Assembly: GCA_000434335.1 (NCBI GenBank)
Contig: FR878324.1
Location: 1 to 55,826 of the forward strand
Direction of reading: 5' to 3'
Length of the DNA: 55,826 nt
DNA from: Clostridium sp. CAG:492
GTDB lineage: Bacteria > Bacillota > Clostridia > TANB77 > CAG-508
The notes below the pieces were generated by a model, which was not told the DNA's origin, searched no databases, and was given only the letters and a program-made list of their open reading frames with translations. The translations under genes were made by a program, and so were the position numbers. Shown here piece after piece: positions 44,503-53,414 of the stretch; the first letter of the stretch is position 1, and the number at the start of each line of letters is the position of its first letter.

Positions 44503-46875
44503 TTATTTTCTTAATTTTACTCCACATTTACTTTCTACTGTTGTTATTATTTTTTCAAATATACTATTTACTTCTTCATCTGTTAGTGTTTTTTTGCTAT
44601 CGTTAAATGTTAGTGCATATGCTATTGATTTTTCGTTTTCTCCAACATTTTCACCTGTGTATATATCAAAAACTTCTATATTTGTTAATAAGTTTCCTCC
44701 AGCTTTTTTTATTGTTGTTTCTATTTGTTTTGATTGAACATCTTTATTCATTACAAAAGCTACATCTTTTTTGATATTTGGGAATTTTGATATTTCTTTG
44801 TATTTTAAATTTCCTACTCTTTTTGATAATAATTTATCTAAGTTTATTTCAAATACATATACCGCTTCTTTGCATATTGAAGGATGTAGTTTGCCTATAA
44901 TTCCAACTGTATCTGCATTTACTGATATTTCGGCTGTTTGTCCTGGGTGGAATTCTGCTGGAATATTTTTTGGAAGTATGAAGCTGTATCTATTTTCATA
45001 TCCTAAATAATCTAATAAATCTTCTATTATTCCTTTTACGATATAAAAATCTACATTTGCTTTATTTCCTAATCCTAAATAATACTCACCTGTCATTAAA
45101 CCTGCTAATTTTTGATTTTCTCCGTATTGTTCACCTTTTTTGAAGAAACCTTTTCCTATTTCAAATATAGACACATCTTTATTGTAATGAGCTTTATTAT
45201 ATTCGTAAGTTCTTACCATAGATGGAATTACACTATATCTTAATGTGTCTCTTTCTGGTGTTAGTGGATCTAATAATTTTAATTCTTCAAATTCGTCTGC
45301 CACATATTTGTGAACTTCTGATTGTGGAATTAAAATATATGATAATGTTTCATTTAAACCTAAAGAAACCATTTTTGCTCTTATATCTCTTGTTGTTTTA
45401 TCATATGTTCCAGATTTCATATTTACAACAGGTAAAATTCCTTCAATATTATCAACACCATATATACGGCTAACTTCTTCAATTAAATCTTCTTTAATTG
45501 AAATATCTAATCTTCTTGATGGAACTGTAACAGTTACAGATTCATCATTTTGAATATATTTGAAATCTAATTTTCTAAATACATCAACTATATCTTCTTT
45601 TGAAATTTCTGTTCCTAATAAATCACAAACATCTTTATATTTTAAATCAATTACTTTTTCTTTTTTTTCTGTTTTATCATATTTGCACATACCTGATTCA
45701 ATTGTTGCATCTGCATATTGCTCTAATAATTTGCAGGCTCTTTCTATTGCCATGTATGTTCTATTTGAATCTATACCTTTTTCAAATCTATTGCTTGCTT
45801 CACTTCTTAATATTTTTTTAGATGTTTTTCTTACTTTAACAGAATCAAATATTGCTGATTCTATTACTACATTTTTTGTTGTATTTTCAACTTCTGTTGA
45901 AAGTCCACCCATTACACCTGCAAGACCTATTGCTTTTTCTCCATTTGAAATTACTATATCGTTTTCATCTAAAGTTCTTTCTGTATCATCTAATGTTGTT
46001 AGTTTTTCTCCATTTTCAGCCATTCTTACCTGTAGACAATTTCCTAATCTATCTGCATCATAAAAATGTAGTGGTTGTCCTAGTTCAAGCATTACATAGT
46101 TGCTTATATCTACAACATTATTTATTGGTCTTATTCCACAAGCCATTAATCTATTTTTTATAAATGCTGGACTTTCTTTTATTGTTACATTTAATGCTTT
46201 TTTTGCTAGGAATAATTTACAGTTTTCTGTTTTTATATCGATTTTGAAATTATTGTTTATGTCTTCTCCTGATTCTGAATGTGATAAATCTACTGGTTTT
46301 ACTTTTTTGTCATATATTGCTCCTAATTCATATGCCATTCCTAATATGCTTAATAAGTCTCCACGGTTTGCTGTTAGTTCAAAATCTATTACTCCATCAT
46401 CCATTTGTAGATATTTGGCTGGGTCTTCACCAACTACTGCATCATCGCCTAGTTCACATATTCCTTCTTTGTCTGCTTGTGTTAGGAACTTTCCATCTAT
46501 TCCTAGCTCTGCTAGTGAACACATCATTCCGTTAGATTCTTGGCCACGAATCATACCTCTTTTTATTGTTACATCTCCTGGTAGCTCTGCTCCTACTTTT
46601 GCTACTATTACTTTTAGTCCTGCTCTTACATTTGGTGCTCCACATACTATGTTTAGTATTTCAGTTCCTATGTTTACAGTGCATATATGTAGGTGATCTG
46701 AATCTGGGTGATTTTCGCATGTTAGTACTTGGCCTATGATTAGGTTTGTTCCTCCTAGGAATTTTTCTGCTGAGTCATATTCGTTTCCTACTCGTGTCAT
46801 GTCTTCTGCTATGTTTTTTAAATCTATGTCATTTATGTCTATGTAATCTTTTACAAAGTTTGTACTTAGTTTCAT
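44503..46875 (-). CDS. pheT: Phenylalanyl-tRNA synthetase beta subunit
   Basis: 790 residues. tRNA-binding OB domain (about 40-150, LIIGQVLTCENHPDSDHLHI), B3/B4 editing domain, B5 DNA-binding-like domain (KTSKKILRSEASNRFEKGID), and C-terminal FDX-ACB domain (FPNIKKDVAFVMNKDVQSKQ). Second gene of pheS-pheT. Codon use changes within the gene: the first 120 codons or so use CTA, AAC and ATC more than the rest. A palindromic repeat occupies the pheS-pheT spacer. Confidence 0.97.
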   Translation of the reverse strand: MKLSTNFVKDYIDINDIDLKNIAEDMTRVGNEYDSAEKFLGGTNLIIGQVLTCENHPDSDHLHICTVNIGTEILNIVCGAPNVRAGLKVIVAKVGAELPGDVTIKRGMIRGQESNGMMCSLAELGIDGKFLTQADKEGICELGDDAVVGEDPAKYLQMDDGVIDFELTANRGDLLSILGMAYELGAIYDKKVKPVDLSHSESGEDINNNFKIDIKTENCKLFLAKKALNVTIKESPAFIKNRLMACGIRPINNVVDISNYVMLELGQPLHFYDADRLGNCLQVRMAENGEKLTTLDDTERTLDENDIVISNGEKAIGLAGVMGGLSTEVENTTKNVVIESAIFDSVKVRKTSKKILRSEASNRFEKGIDSNRTYMAIERACKLLEQYADATIESGMCKYDKTEKKEKVIDLKYKDVCDLLGTEISKEDIVDVFRKLDFKYIQNDESVTVTVPSRRLDISIKEDLIEEVSRIYGVDNIEGILPVVNMKSGTYDKTTRDIRAKMVSLGLNETLSYILIPQSEVHKYVADEFEELKLLDPLTPERDTLRYSVIPSMVRTYEYNKAHYNKDVSIFEIGKGFFKKGEQYGENQKLAGLMTGEYYLGLGNKANVDFYIVKGIIEDLLDYLGYENRYSFILPKNIPAEFHPGQTAEISVNADTVGIIGKLHPSICKEAVYVFEINLDKLLSKRVGNLKYKEISKFPNIKKDVAFVMNKDVQSKQIETTIKKAGGNLLTNIEVFDIYTGENVGENEKSIAYALTFNDSKKTLTDEEVNSIFEKIITTVESKCGVKLRK

Positions 46876-46897
46876 AATTTTTCTTCCTTTCTTAAAA

Positions 46898-47003
46898 GGT
46901 TGTCAGTGGGGACGGTTCTTTTTGACAACCCTCTTCATATCTTATTATTAATTTTTATCGCAAAGGTTGTCAAAAAGAACCGTCCCCACTGACAACCTTT
47001 TAA
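46898..47003. repeat. GGGGACGG palindromic repeat pair between pheS and pheT (copy 6)
   Basis: GGTTGTCAGTGGGGACGGTT (46898-) and AACCGTCCCCACTGACAACC (ending 46999) are exact inverted copies around about 30 bases. Fills almost the whole spacer, ending within the pheS stop region. Confidence 0.9.
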
Positions 47004-47004
47004 A

Positions 47005-48045
47005 TTATCTTCTTGCGAATTGGTTTAAGAATTTTATGTCGTTTGAGTATAGTAGTCTCATGTCTGGTATTCCGAATTTGAACATTGCTAGTCTGTCTAT
47101 TCCTGTTCCGAAGGCGAATCCGCTGTATTGGTCTGGGTTATAGCCGTTCATTTTTAGTACATTTGGATGTACCATTCCTGCTCCTAGTACTTCTATCCAG
47201 CCTGTTTTTTTGCATAGTGGGCATCCTTTTCCTCCGCATTTGAAGCATGTTACATCTACTTCGTATGATGGCTCTGTGAATGGGAAGTAGCTTGGTCTGA
47301 ATCGTAGCTCTGTTTTTTCTCCTAACATTTTTTTCATGAATACTTCTAGTGTTCCTTTTAGATTTGCTAGTGATACATTGTTTTCTTTTTTGTCTATTAC
47401 TAGTCCTTCTACTTGGTTGAATTGGTGTGAATGTGTTGCATCATCTTCTCTTCTGTATGTTTTTCCTGTGCATATCATTCTTATTGGTTTGTTTCCACCA
47501 TATTCTAGCATTGTTCTTGCTTGTACTGCTGATGTTTGTGTTCTTAATAAGTAGTTGTCTGTTATATAAAAGCTGTCTTGCATGTCTCTTGCTGGATGTC
47601 CTTCTGGTAAGTTTAGTCTTGCAAAACAGAATTCATCTGTTTCTAGCTCTGGTCCTGATATTACATCATATCCCATTGATACGAATAGATCTTCTATTTC
47701 TTCTATTACTATATTCATTGGGTTTTTGCTTCCTTTTTTTACTTTTTTCCCTGGAAGTGTTATATCTATTGTTTCTGCTGATAATTTTTTATTTAATTCT
47801 ATTTGTTTAAATTCTGATTCTTTTTCTGATATTAATTTTTCTAATTCGTCTCTTACTTCATTTACTAAGCTTCCTATTACTGGTCTTTCTTCTGGTGATA
47901 GAGCTCCCATACCTCTTAATACAGATGTTAATTCACCTTTCTTACCTAAAAATTTTACTTTAGTTTCGCCTAGTGTTTTTAAATCTGAAGATTTTTTTAT
48001 TTCTTCAATTGCTGTCTGCTTAATTTGTTCGATTTGATCTTTCAT
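47005..48045 (-). CDS. pheS: Phenylalanyl-tRNA synthetase alpha subunit
   Basis: 346 residues from the ATG after AAAAAGGAGGAAAATTTTT. N-terminal coiled coil (1-90), then the class II core: motif 1 FVSMGYDVISGPELETDEF, motif 2 GKTYRREDDATHSHQFNQVEGL, motif 3 GFAFGTGIDRLAMFKFGIPD. A zinc-ribbon-like CxxC...CxxC (FKCGGKGCPLCKKTGW) is the insertion seen in many Firmicutes PheS. The 3' two thirds use C-ending codons much more than the 5' third. Confidence 0.97.
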   Translation of the reverse strand: MKDQIEQIKQTAIEEIKKSSDLKTLGETKVKFLGKKGELTSVLRGMGALSPEERPVIGSLVNEVRDELEKLISEKESEFKQIELNKKLSAETIDITLPGKKVKKGSKNPMNIVIEEIEDLFVSMGYDVISGPELETDEFCFARLNLPEGHPARDMQDSFYITDNYLLRTQTSAVQARTMLEYGGNKPIRMICTGKTYRREDDATHSHQFNQVEGLVIDKKENNVSLANLKGTLEVFMKKMLGEKTELRFRPSYFPFTEPSYEVDVTCFKCGGKGCPLCKKTGWIEVLGAGMVHPNVLKMNGYNPDQYSGFAFGTGIDRLAMFKFGIPDMRLLYSNDIKFLNQFARR

Positions 48046-48077
48046 AAAAATTTTCCTCCTTTTTATTTTTGGTACCA

Positions 48078-48178
48078 GGGTTGTCAATGGTTGTCAATGG
48101 GGACGGTTCTTTTTGACAACTATTGATGTTTCCGTGTTGTCAAAAAGAACCGTCCCCATTGACAACCCCCTTTTGACA
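48078..48178. repeat. GGGGACGG repeat pair inside the pheS leader (copy 7)
   Basis: TTGTCAATGGGGACGGTTCT and AGAACCGTCCCCATTGACAA inverted around 20 bases (TATTGATGTTTCCG core). It lies between the T-box terminator and the pheS ribosome binding site, so it is part of the readthrough mRNA and would form a second long hairpin before the gene. Confidence 0.88.
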
Positions 48179-48420
48179 CAAAAAAACTATTCAATCCTTA
48201 ATAGGACGAATAGTTTCGTGGTACCACCTAAATTTATATATAATTTTATTATATACCTTGTTATAGTTTTAACGGTTCAACCGTATATGCCTACTGTTGT
48301 TTCAGCATATAACCTAAAAAGTGAAATTTCGTACATGATTATTTTTGAGCTCTCAACTTGTGCTCAATTCTCTGTAAAATATTTTTATTATGTACTACTT
48401 TGCTTTTTAATTGGCTTAAT
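48179..48420 (-). promoter_or_regulatory. T-box riboswitch controlling pheS-pheT
   Basis: T-box GGTGGTACCACGAAA (48214-48228, minus strand) is followed by a terminator stem (ACTATTCGTCC / GGATTGAATAGT, 48186-48214) and seven Ts. Upstream, GAAATTTCAC supplies a UUC specifier for Phe followed by A, and TTTTACAGAGAATTGAGC starts the Stem I. The long palindromic repeat lies downstream, before pheS. Confidence 0.92.
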
Positions 48421-48429
48421 ATGTTAACT

Positions 48430-48458
48430 ATATTATCATATATTTTGATTTCTTTCAA
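48430..48458 (-). promoter_or_regulatory. Promoter of the pheS T-box transcript
   Basis: -35 TTGAAA (48453-48458), 17-base spacer, -10 TAATAT (48430-48435), minus strand. Confidence 0.75.
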
Positions 48459-48486
48459 TAGTAGATTGAAAATTTTTTTATGATTT

Positions 48487-48527
48487 GTGTCAATGGTTGT
48501 CAATGGGGACGGTTCTTTTTGACACCT
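48487..48527. repeat. GGGGACGG repeat, single unit (copy 8)
   Basis: TGTCAATGGTTGTCAATGGG then GACGGTTCTTTTTGACACC, a single unit without its partner, just downstream of the yaaL stop and upstream of the pheS promoter. Confidence 0.8.
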
Positions 48528-48547
48528 TGATAGAGTCATCTCCACTT

Positions 48548-48814
48548 TTATCCGTTTTTTAAGTTTGCATTTTCGGTAATTTCTAGAGTTAATCCTTTTG
48601 ATTTTGCTTTTTCAATTAGATAGTCTAATTTTGCTTGCTCTGCTTTTACTGTGTATACAAAATAATCTATTAATTTTCCGTCAGCATATTCATAATTGAT
48701 TGATGCTTCTTGGATGCTTTTTTTGGTTTGTAATATTGTTAACATTAGCTCTTTATCTTTTTCAGCCTCTGTTTTTTCTTCTATTATTTTTTCCTTTTCA
48801 TATTGTGCTTTCAT
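48548..48814 (-). CDS. YaaL/DUF2508 family protein
   Basis: 88 residues, one long helical hairpin (MLTILQTKKSIQEASINYEY, LIDYFVYTVKAEQAKLDYLI). The YxYxxxxxLIDYFIYxxKA pattern is the DUF2508 signature. A small cytoplasmic protein often encoded near recR or bofA in Firmicutes; its function is not known. Ribosome binding site AGGAGGACAAGCCT. bofA lies about 2 kb away in this window. Confidence 0.8.
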   Translation of the reverse strand: MKAQYEKEKIIEEKTEAEKDKELMLTILQTKKSIQEASINYEYADGKLIDYFVYTVKAEQAKLDYLIEKAKSKGLTLEITENANLKNG

Positions 48815-48942
48815 AGGCTTGTCCTCCTTGTTTATGTATTTGCTAATATTATATTCAGTTACTTATGTTATTATGATAATTTTCATCCATCAAAAAATTT
48901 GTTATTACGATTTATTTTTCAATTTTTTTATTTTTCTACAGA

Positions 48943-48975
48943 AAAAGCCCTACGCATAAAATGCATAGGGCTTTT
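48943..48975 (-). terminator. Terminator after the P-loop gene
   Basis: AAAAGCCCTA / TAGGGCTTTT with GCAT/ATGC inside (one bulge), T-run on the minus strand. Confidence 0.85.
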
Positions 48976-48999
48976 GGAACCTCCTCGTTTTTCTGATGA

Positions 49000-49521
49000 C
49001 TAATCAAATTTGTATTTTACAGCATTTGGATTTGAAATAACATATTCGTTAACTCCTCTTTTGCTGTAGTTTTGAGAAAGGATTCCCTTTTCAAAGATTT
49101 CCCTTTCTTTAAGAAGTTCTTCTTTGCTTGGCTTGTATCCTCGTTTTCTTTGCCAATAATCAATTTGAATATCTTCTGGCAAGTTTACCTTAATTAAGGT
49201 GATGTTGGACTTATAACCATATGTTCTAATGTGGTTAATTAACTCGGATAATTCCCGATCCTCAATAAACGGTGTTTCGATTACCGCATACTTTTGGTTT
49301 TCAATGGTGTTTTCAATTGTTCGTAAAAACATTGTTTCGACTGCTCGAATTTGCTCCTCCCTTGTGGCTTTTCTTGGAATTGCTTCCTTTAATTTTTCGT
49401 AGGAAATATATCTTCCTTTGCGCTTGTTTAATATTTTAAGCGCTATAGAAGTTTTCCCACTGATAATCGGTCCACAAATTATTACAATTGCAGACTTTCC
49501 TTGTATGTGGATTCTTTCCAT
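49000..49521 (-). CDS. Small P-loop NTPase or kinase-like protein
   Basis: 173 residues from the ATG after GAGAGGAGTAGCA. Begins with a strand and Walker A, SAIVIICGPIISGKTSIALK, and has ETPFIEDRELSELI as a possible Walker B/LID region; the last third is basic (YWQRKRGYKPSKEELLKERE). Fits the zeta-toxin/AAA_33 kinase-like group in size, but no partner antitoxin is visible and the key motifs are not certain. GC-richer than its neighbours. Confidence 0.6.
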   Translation of the reverse strand: MERIHIQGKSAIVIICGPIISGKTSIALKILNKRKGRYISYEKLKEAIPRKATREEQIRAVETMFLRTIENTIENQKYAVIETPFIEDRELSELINHIRTYGYKSNITLIKVNLPEDIQIDYWQRKRGYKPSKEELLKEREIFEKGILSQNYSKRGVNEYVISNPNAVKYKFD

Positions 49522-49576
49522 TGCTACTCCTCTCATGGATTGGGTTTACTACGTACTTCAATATTATAACAAGAAT

Positions 49577-49616
49577 GTAGCATAAAAGCAAATAAAATTT
49601 ATTACTTTTATGCTAC
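49577..49616. repeat. Inverted repeat between ldh and the P-loop gene
   Basis: GTAGCATAAAAG / CTTTTATGCTAC, 12 perfect pairs. No clear T-run on either side, so terminator activity is uncertain. Confidence 0.5.
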
Positions 49617-49689
49617 ATTTATGTTATAAAAATATTTACTATTAAAAAGCAATATTTGAGAGATATTATAAAATTTAAAATTATTTTTT

Positions 49690-50646
49690 TTATTCATTAA
49701 TTATTTTCTCTATTGAATTTGCTCTCATTTCTTTTATAATTTTGCAACTTTCATCAAGTTTTGCTTGCTCTTCATCTGTTAAATCTAAGTTAACAACTTC
49801 TCTTATACCATCTGAACAAATAATTGCTGGAACTCCAATGTATATATCATCTTGTCCGTATTCTCCATCTTTTAAATATGCTGATACAGTTAATATTCCA
49901 TGTTCATCTTCTAAAATTGCTTTTACTAATCTGCTTAATGCTACACCAATTCCATAGTATGTTGCTTTCTTTTTGTTAATTATTTCATATGCTGCGTTTA
50001 CAACATCTTTGTGAATTTTTTCTAAATCGTCCATTGGGTGATTATTATCTTTCATTACATCAGATATTTTTTTGCATCCTACATATGCATGATTCCATGG
50101 AACAAATGATGAATCTCCATGCTCTCCCATTACATATGCATGAATATTTTTGCTTGATACATTTAAGTATTCTGCCATTATATAACGTAATCTTGCTGTA
50201 TCTAATACTGTTCCTGAACCAATTACTTTGTTCTTTGGTAGTCCTGAAACTTTAGCTACAACATATGTCATTATATCAACAGGGTTACTTGCTACAACAA
50301 TTACGCCATTAAATCCACTTGCCATAATGCTTTTTGTTATACTTTTCATAATTTTTGTATTTGTTTCTGTAAGCTCTAATCTTGTTTGACCTGGTTTTTG
50401 TGCAATTCCTGCTGTTATTACAACAACTTCTGCATCTTTACATTCATCATAATCTCCAGCTTTTATGACCATTTTTTGTGGTGCAAATGGTAATCCATGA
50501 GATAAATCCATTTCTTCTCCGATTGTTTTGTCTTTATCTATATCTATTAATATTAGTTCGTTTACTCCTCCTCTGTTTAGCATAGCATATGCCATACTCA
50601 TTCCTACAAATCCAGTTCCTACTAAAACAACTTTTCCTTTTTTCAT
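49690..50646 (-). CDS. ldh: L-lactate dehydrogenase
   Basis: 318 residues from the ATG after GGAGGAATAAAT. NAD-binding GTGFVGMSMAYAML, IDIDKDKTIGEEMDLSHG, Arg-containing active-site loop GIAQKPGQTRLEL, catalytic His in VMGEHGDSSFVPWNHA. Reduces pyruvate to L-lactate, regenerating NAD+ in fermentation. Probably monocistronic. Confidence 0.95.
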   Translation of the reverse strand: MKKGKVVLVGTGFVGMSMAYAMLNRGGVNELILIDIDKDKTIGEEMDLSHGLPFAPQKMVIKAGDYDECKDAEVVVITAGIAQKPGQTRLELTETNTKIMKSITKSIMASGFNGVIVVASNPVDIMTYVVAKVSGLPKNKVIGSGTVLDTARLRYIMAEYLNVSSKNIHAYVMGEHGDSSFVPWNHAYVGCKKISDVMKDNNHPMDDLEKIHKDVVNAAYEIINKKKATYYGIGVALSRLVKAILEDEHGILTVSAYLKDGEYGQDDIYIGVPAIICSDGIREVVNLDLTDEEQAKLDESCKIIKEMRANSIEKIINE

Positions 50647-50715
50647 ATTTATTCCTCCTTGCATATTATTTTTGCAGTCTTAATTATATACCTTATTTTG
50701 GAATATTTAAAGTTT

Positions 50716-50976
50716 TTACATAAAAATTTTTAAAATTATAAGTAATATCACTCCTGGAATTCCTAAAAATCCAGAACATAATATCGTCAACCAGTTAAGT
50801 CCTATGTGAAAATTAAATCCGCTTCCAATAATATTTATTACATATATTAATATTCCTCCTATAATGGAATTTATTACTAATTTAAAGATTTTTTTAATTG
50901 GAAATAAAAAGAGCTTTCCTATAATTAAGATTAATATTATACATCCAATATAAACTAAAAAAGCATACTCGCCCAC
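50716..50976 (-). CDS. bofA: Pro-sigma-K processing inhibitor BofA family
   Basis: 86 residues from GTG (50976) after AAAGAGGTGATTTAT, close to the family's usual 87. Membrane helices at about 5-25 and 65-85; conserved VINSIIGGILIYVINIIG and LNWLTILCSGFLGIPGVIL blocks. In Bacillus, BofA holds the SpoIVFB protease inactive during sporulation. Together with GH18 and Spo0A-box-like bases this hints at a spore former, but many clostridia keep bofA without proof of sporulation. Confidence 0.88.
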   Translation of the reverse strand: MGEYAFLVYIGCIILILIIGKLFLFPIKKIFKLVINSIIGGILIYVINIIGSGFNFHIGLNWLTILCSGFLGIPGVILLIILKIFM

Positions 50977-51039
50977 ATAAATCACCTCTTTATTATGTAT
51001 GAGATTTATGGACAATTATGCTTTTTTATTATTTAAAAT

Positions 51040-52590
51040 TTATTCTTGAGTTAGAACTGCTATAGCGCATTTTATGCCATCAACAGCAGCAGACATTATT
51101 CCTCCTGCATATCCAGCTCCTTCTCCACATGGATATAATCCTTTTATGTTTGATTGTTTATTTTCGTTTCTTGTTATTTGTACTGGTGATGAGCTTCTTG
51201 TTTCTACTCCTGTTAATATTGCATCTGGATGTGCGAATCCTTTTATTGATTTATCGAAATATTTTATACCTTCAATTAGAGTTTTTGATATAAAGTCTGG
51301 CAATATTTCATTTAAATTTGAAAGCGTTACTCCTGGCTTATATGTTGGTTTTATTTCACCTATATGTGTAGATTTTACGTTGTCTTCAAAGTCTTCAAAT
51401 CTTTGTATTGGTGCATTATAATTACTTCCTCCTAACTTAAATGCTTTTTGCTCCAAATCTTTTTGGAAGTACATTCCTTCTAGTGGTGATTCACCTTTAA
51501 AATCATTTGGTGTTACATTAACTAGAACTGCACTATTAGCATTTTCACCATTACGTGCATATACGCTCATTCCGTTTGTTACAATAGTTTCCGGTTCACT
51601 TGATGATGCAATTACTGTTCCTCCTGGGCACATACAAAATGTGTAGCATGAACGATTTTCTCCATGATATGCCATTTTATATTCTGCTGGTGGTAGTTTT
51701 AATTTCGTAATTTCTCCATATTGTGATTTATTAATCATGCTTTGTTTATGCTCTATTCTAACTCCAATAGAAAAGTTTTTCTTTTCCATTTTTACGCCTT
51801 TTTCGTATAATTTTTCAAATGTCGATCTTGCACTATGTCCTATTGCTAAAATTACCGTATCTGTTTCTATTCTTTTGCCACATATAACAGCTGTTACTTT
51901 TGAATTTTCAAACTCAAAGTCTGTTACTTTTTCATTAAATAAAAATTCTCCACCTAGCTTTATTATTTCATTTCGCATATTTCGTATGATATTTATTAAG
52001 TTATCTGTTCCTATATGTGGTTTATTTATATATAAGATTTGCTCTGGTGCTCCAAAATTATAAAACTCTTTTAAAACAATTTTGCATAAAGGATTATGAA
52101 TTCCGCTTGTCAATTTACCATCAGAAAAAGTACCTGCTCCTCCTTCTCCAAATTGAACATTTGATAATGTATTTAGTTTTCCTGTTTTTTGAAATTCTTC
52201 AACATCTTTTTTTCGTTCGTCTACAGTTTTTCCTTGCTCAATTATTATTGGTTTTATACCATTTTGAGCTAATGTTAATGCTGAAAATAGACCTGCAGGT
52301 CCAGCTCCAATTATAACTGGTCTTTTTGAAGATTTTCTATTTACAATAATTTTAAAAGGTTCTTCTTTTTTTACAATTTGAACATTTTTTATTTTATTTT
52401 CATTTTTACATTCAAGCTCTACCGAATAATTATAAAATATATCAGCTTTATTTCGTGCATCAATTGATTTTTTTATTATTCTTCTTTCAGTTACATCGTT
52501 TTTATTGATTTTATATTTTTTATAAATCTTTTCAAATAATTCGTCATCAGATAAATCTGCTTTTATTTTAATATTTGTTATTTTAATCAT
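51040..52590 (-). CDS. Uncharacterised FAD-dependent oxidoreductase (COG2509)
   Basis: 516 residues. FAD-binding VIIGAGPAGLFSALTLAQNG at about 93-113, GEGGAGTFSDGKLTSGI (typical of this COG), second ATG-type motif VILAIGHSARSTFEKL and C-terminal GLYPCGEGAGYAGGIMSAAVDG. Has a short N-terminal extra domain (1-85, partly ferredoxin-like in shape). Substrate unknown; present in most clostridia. Confidence 0.9.
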   Translation of the reverse strand: MIKITNIKIKADLSDDELFEKIYKKYKINKNDVTERRIIKKSIDARNKADIFYNYSVELECKNENKIKNVQIVKKEEPFKIIVNRKSSKRPVIIGAGPAGLFSALTLAQNGIKPIIIEQGKTVDERKKDVEEFQKTGKLNTLSNVQFGEGGAGTFSDGKLTSGIHNPLCKIVLKEFYNFGAPEQILYINKPHIGTDNLINIIRNMRNEIIKLGGEFLFNEKVTDFEFENSKVTAVICGKRIETDTVILAIGHSARSTFEKLYEKGVKMEKKNFSIGVRIEHKQSMINKSQYGEITKLKLPPAEYKMAYHGENRSCYTFCMCPGGTVIASSSEPETIVTNGMSVYARNGENANSAVLVNVTPNDFKGESPLEGMYFQKDLEQKAFKLGGSNYNAPIQRFEDFEDNVKSTHIGEIKPTYKPGVTLSNLNEILPDFISKTLIEGIKYFDKSIKGFAHPDAILTGVETRSSSPVQITRNENKQSNIKGLYPCGEGAGYAGGIMSAAVDGIKCAIAVLTQE

Positions 52591-52698
52591 TACATATTCC
52601 TCTTATTTATTTTTTGAATATTATATTATAAAATTATGTAAAACACAATATTTATAATATAATATCTTAGGAACTGCTACTAAAAACTTAAATTGTAA

Positions 52699-53397
52699 CT
52701 ATTTATTTTCTTTTACATAATAATGTCTTATAGGTTTTAAATTATCATCTAATTCATAACAAATAGGATTTCCAGTTTGAATTTCTAATTTAATTACATC
52801 TTCATCACTTATGTTATCTAAATACTTCATCAAACCTCTTAAACTATTTCCATGTGCAACTATAATAACATTTTTTCCATTTTTTATATCTGGCTCAATA
52901 TCTGATTTCCAATATTCTGTTACTCTTTTTATTGTGTCAATTAAATTTTCTGTTTTAGGTAATTCATCTTTTGTTAAATCTGTGTATTTTGGATCATTTC
53001 CAGGATATCTTTCGTCATTTTCATCTAATTCAGGTGGTCTTACATCTGTACTTCTTCTCCAAAGTAAAACTTGCTCATCACCATATTTTTTTCTTGTTTC
53101 ATCTTTATTTAAACCTTGTAGTGCACCATAATGTCTTTCATTTAATTTCCAACTTCTTTTAATTGGTATATTCTCTTCACCCATCTCTTTAAGAATAAAA
53201 TCCAATGTATCTTCTGCTCTTTTTAAGACTGAAGAATATGCCAAATCAAAATGATATCCTTTATTTTTTAATGCAATTCCTGCTTCTTTAGCTTCTTGAA
53301 TTCCTTTTGGTGATAATTCTACATCTGTCCATCCTGTAAATCTATTTTCTAAATTCCACTCACTTTGTCCGTGTCTAACTAATACTAATTTTATCAT
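52699..53397 (-). CDS. gpmA: 2,3-bisphosphoglycerate-dependent phosphoglycerate mutase
   Basis: 232 residues from ATG after GGAGGTATTTT; the longer frame lies in the upstream repeat. Histidine phosphatase core LVRHGQSEWNLENRFTGWTD with phospho-His9, active-site His in VIVAHGNSLRGLMKYL, and Glu/Arg blocks LNERHYGALQGLNK and WRRSTDVRPPELDEND. Interconverts 3- and 2-phosphoglycerate in glycolysis. Ends the window's run of glycolytic genes (pgi, ldh). Confidence 0.96.
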   Translation of the reverse strand: MIKLVLVRHGQSEWNLENRFTGWTDVELSPKGIQEAKEAGIALKNKGYHFDLAYSSVLKRAEDTLDFILKEMGEENIPIKRSWKLNERHYGALQGLNKDETRKKYGDEQVLLWRRSTDVRPPELDENDERYPGNDPKYTDLTKDELPKTENLIDTIKRVTEYWKSDIEPDIKNGKNVIIVAHGNSLRGLMKYLDNISDEDVIKLEIQTGNPICYELDDNLKPIRHYYVKENK

Positions 53398-53414
53398 AAA
53401 ATACCTCCAATTTT

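Noticed and set aside
46898..48527. GGGGACGG palindromes as simple rho-independent terminators
   Set aside because: Some could terminate, but conserved unit sequence, pairing in inverted orientation and placement inside an operon and a leader are better explained by a repeat family.
48339..48545. 68-residue minus-strand frame
   Set aside because: It lies inside the pheS T-box leader and begins in the GGGGACGG repeat; no good Shine-Dalgarno. The KEPSPLTT string is just the translation of the repeat.
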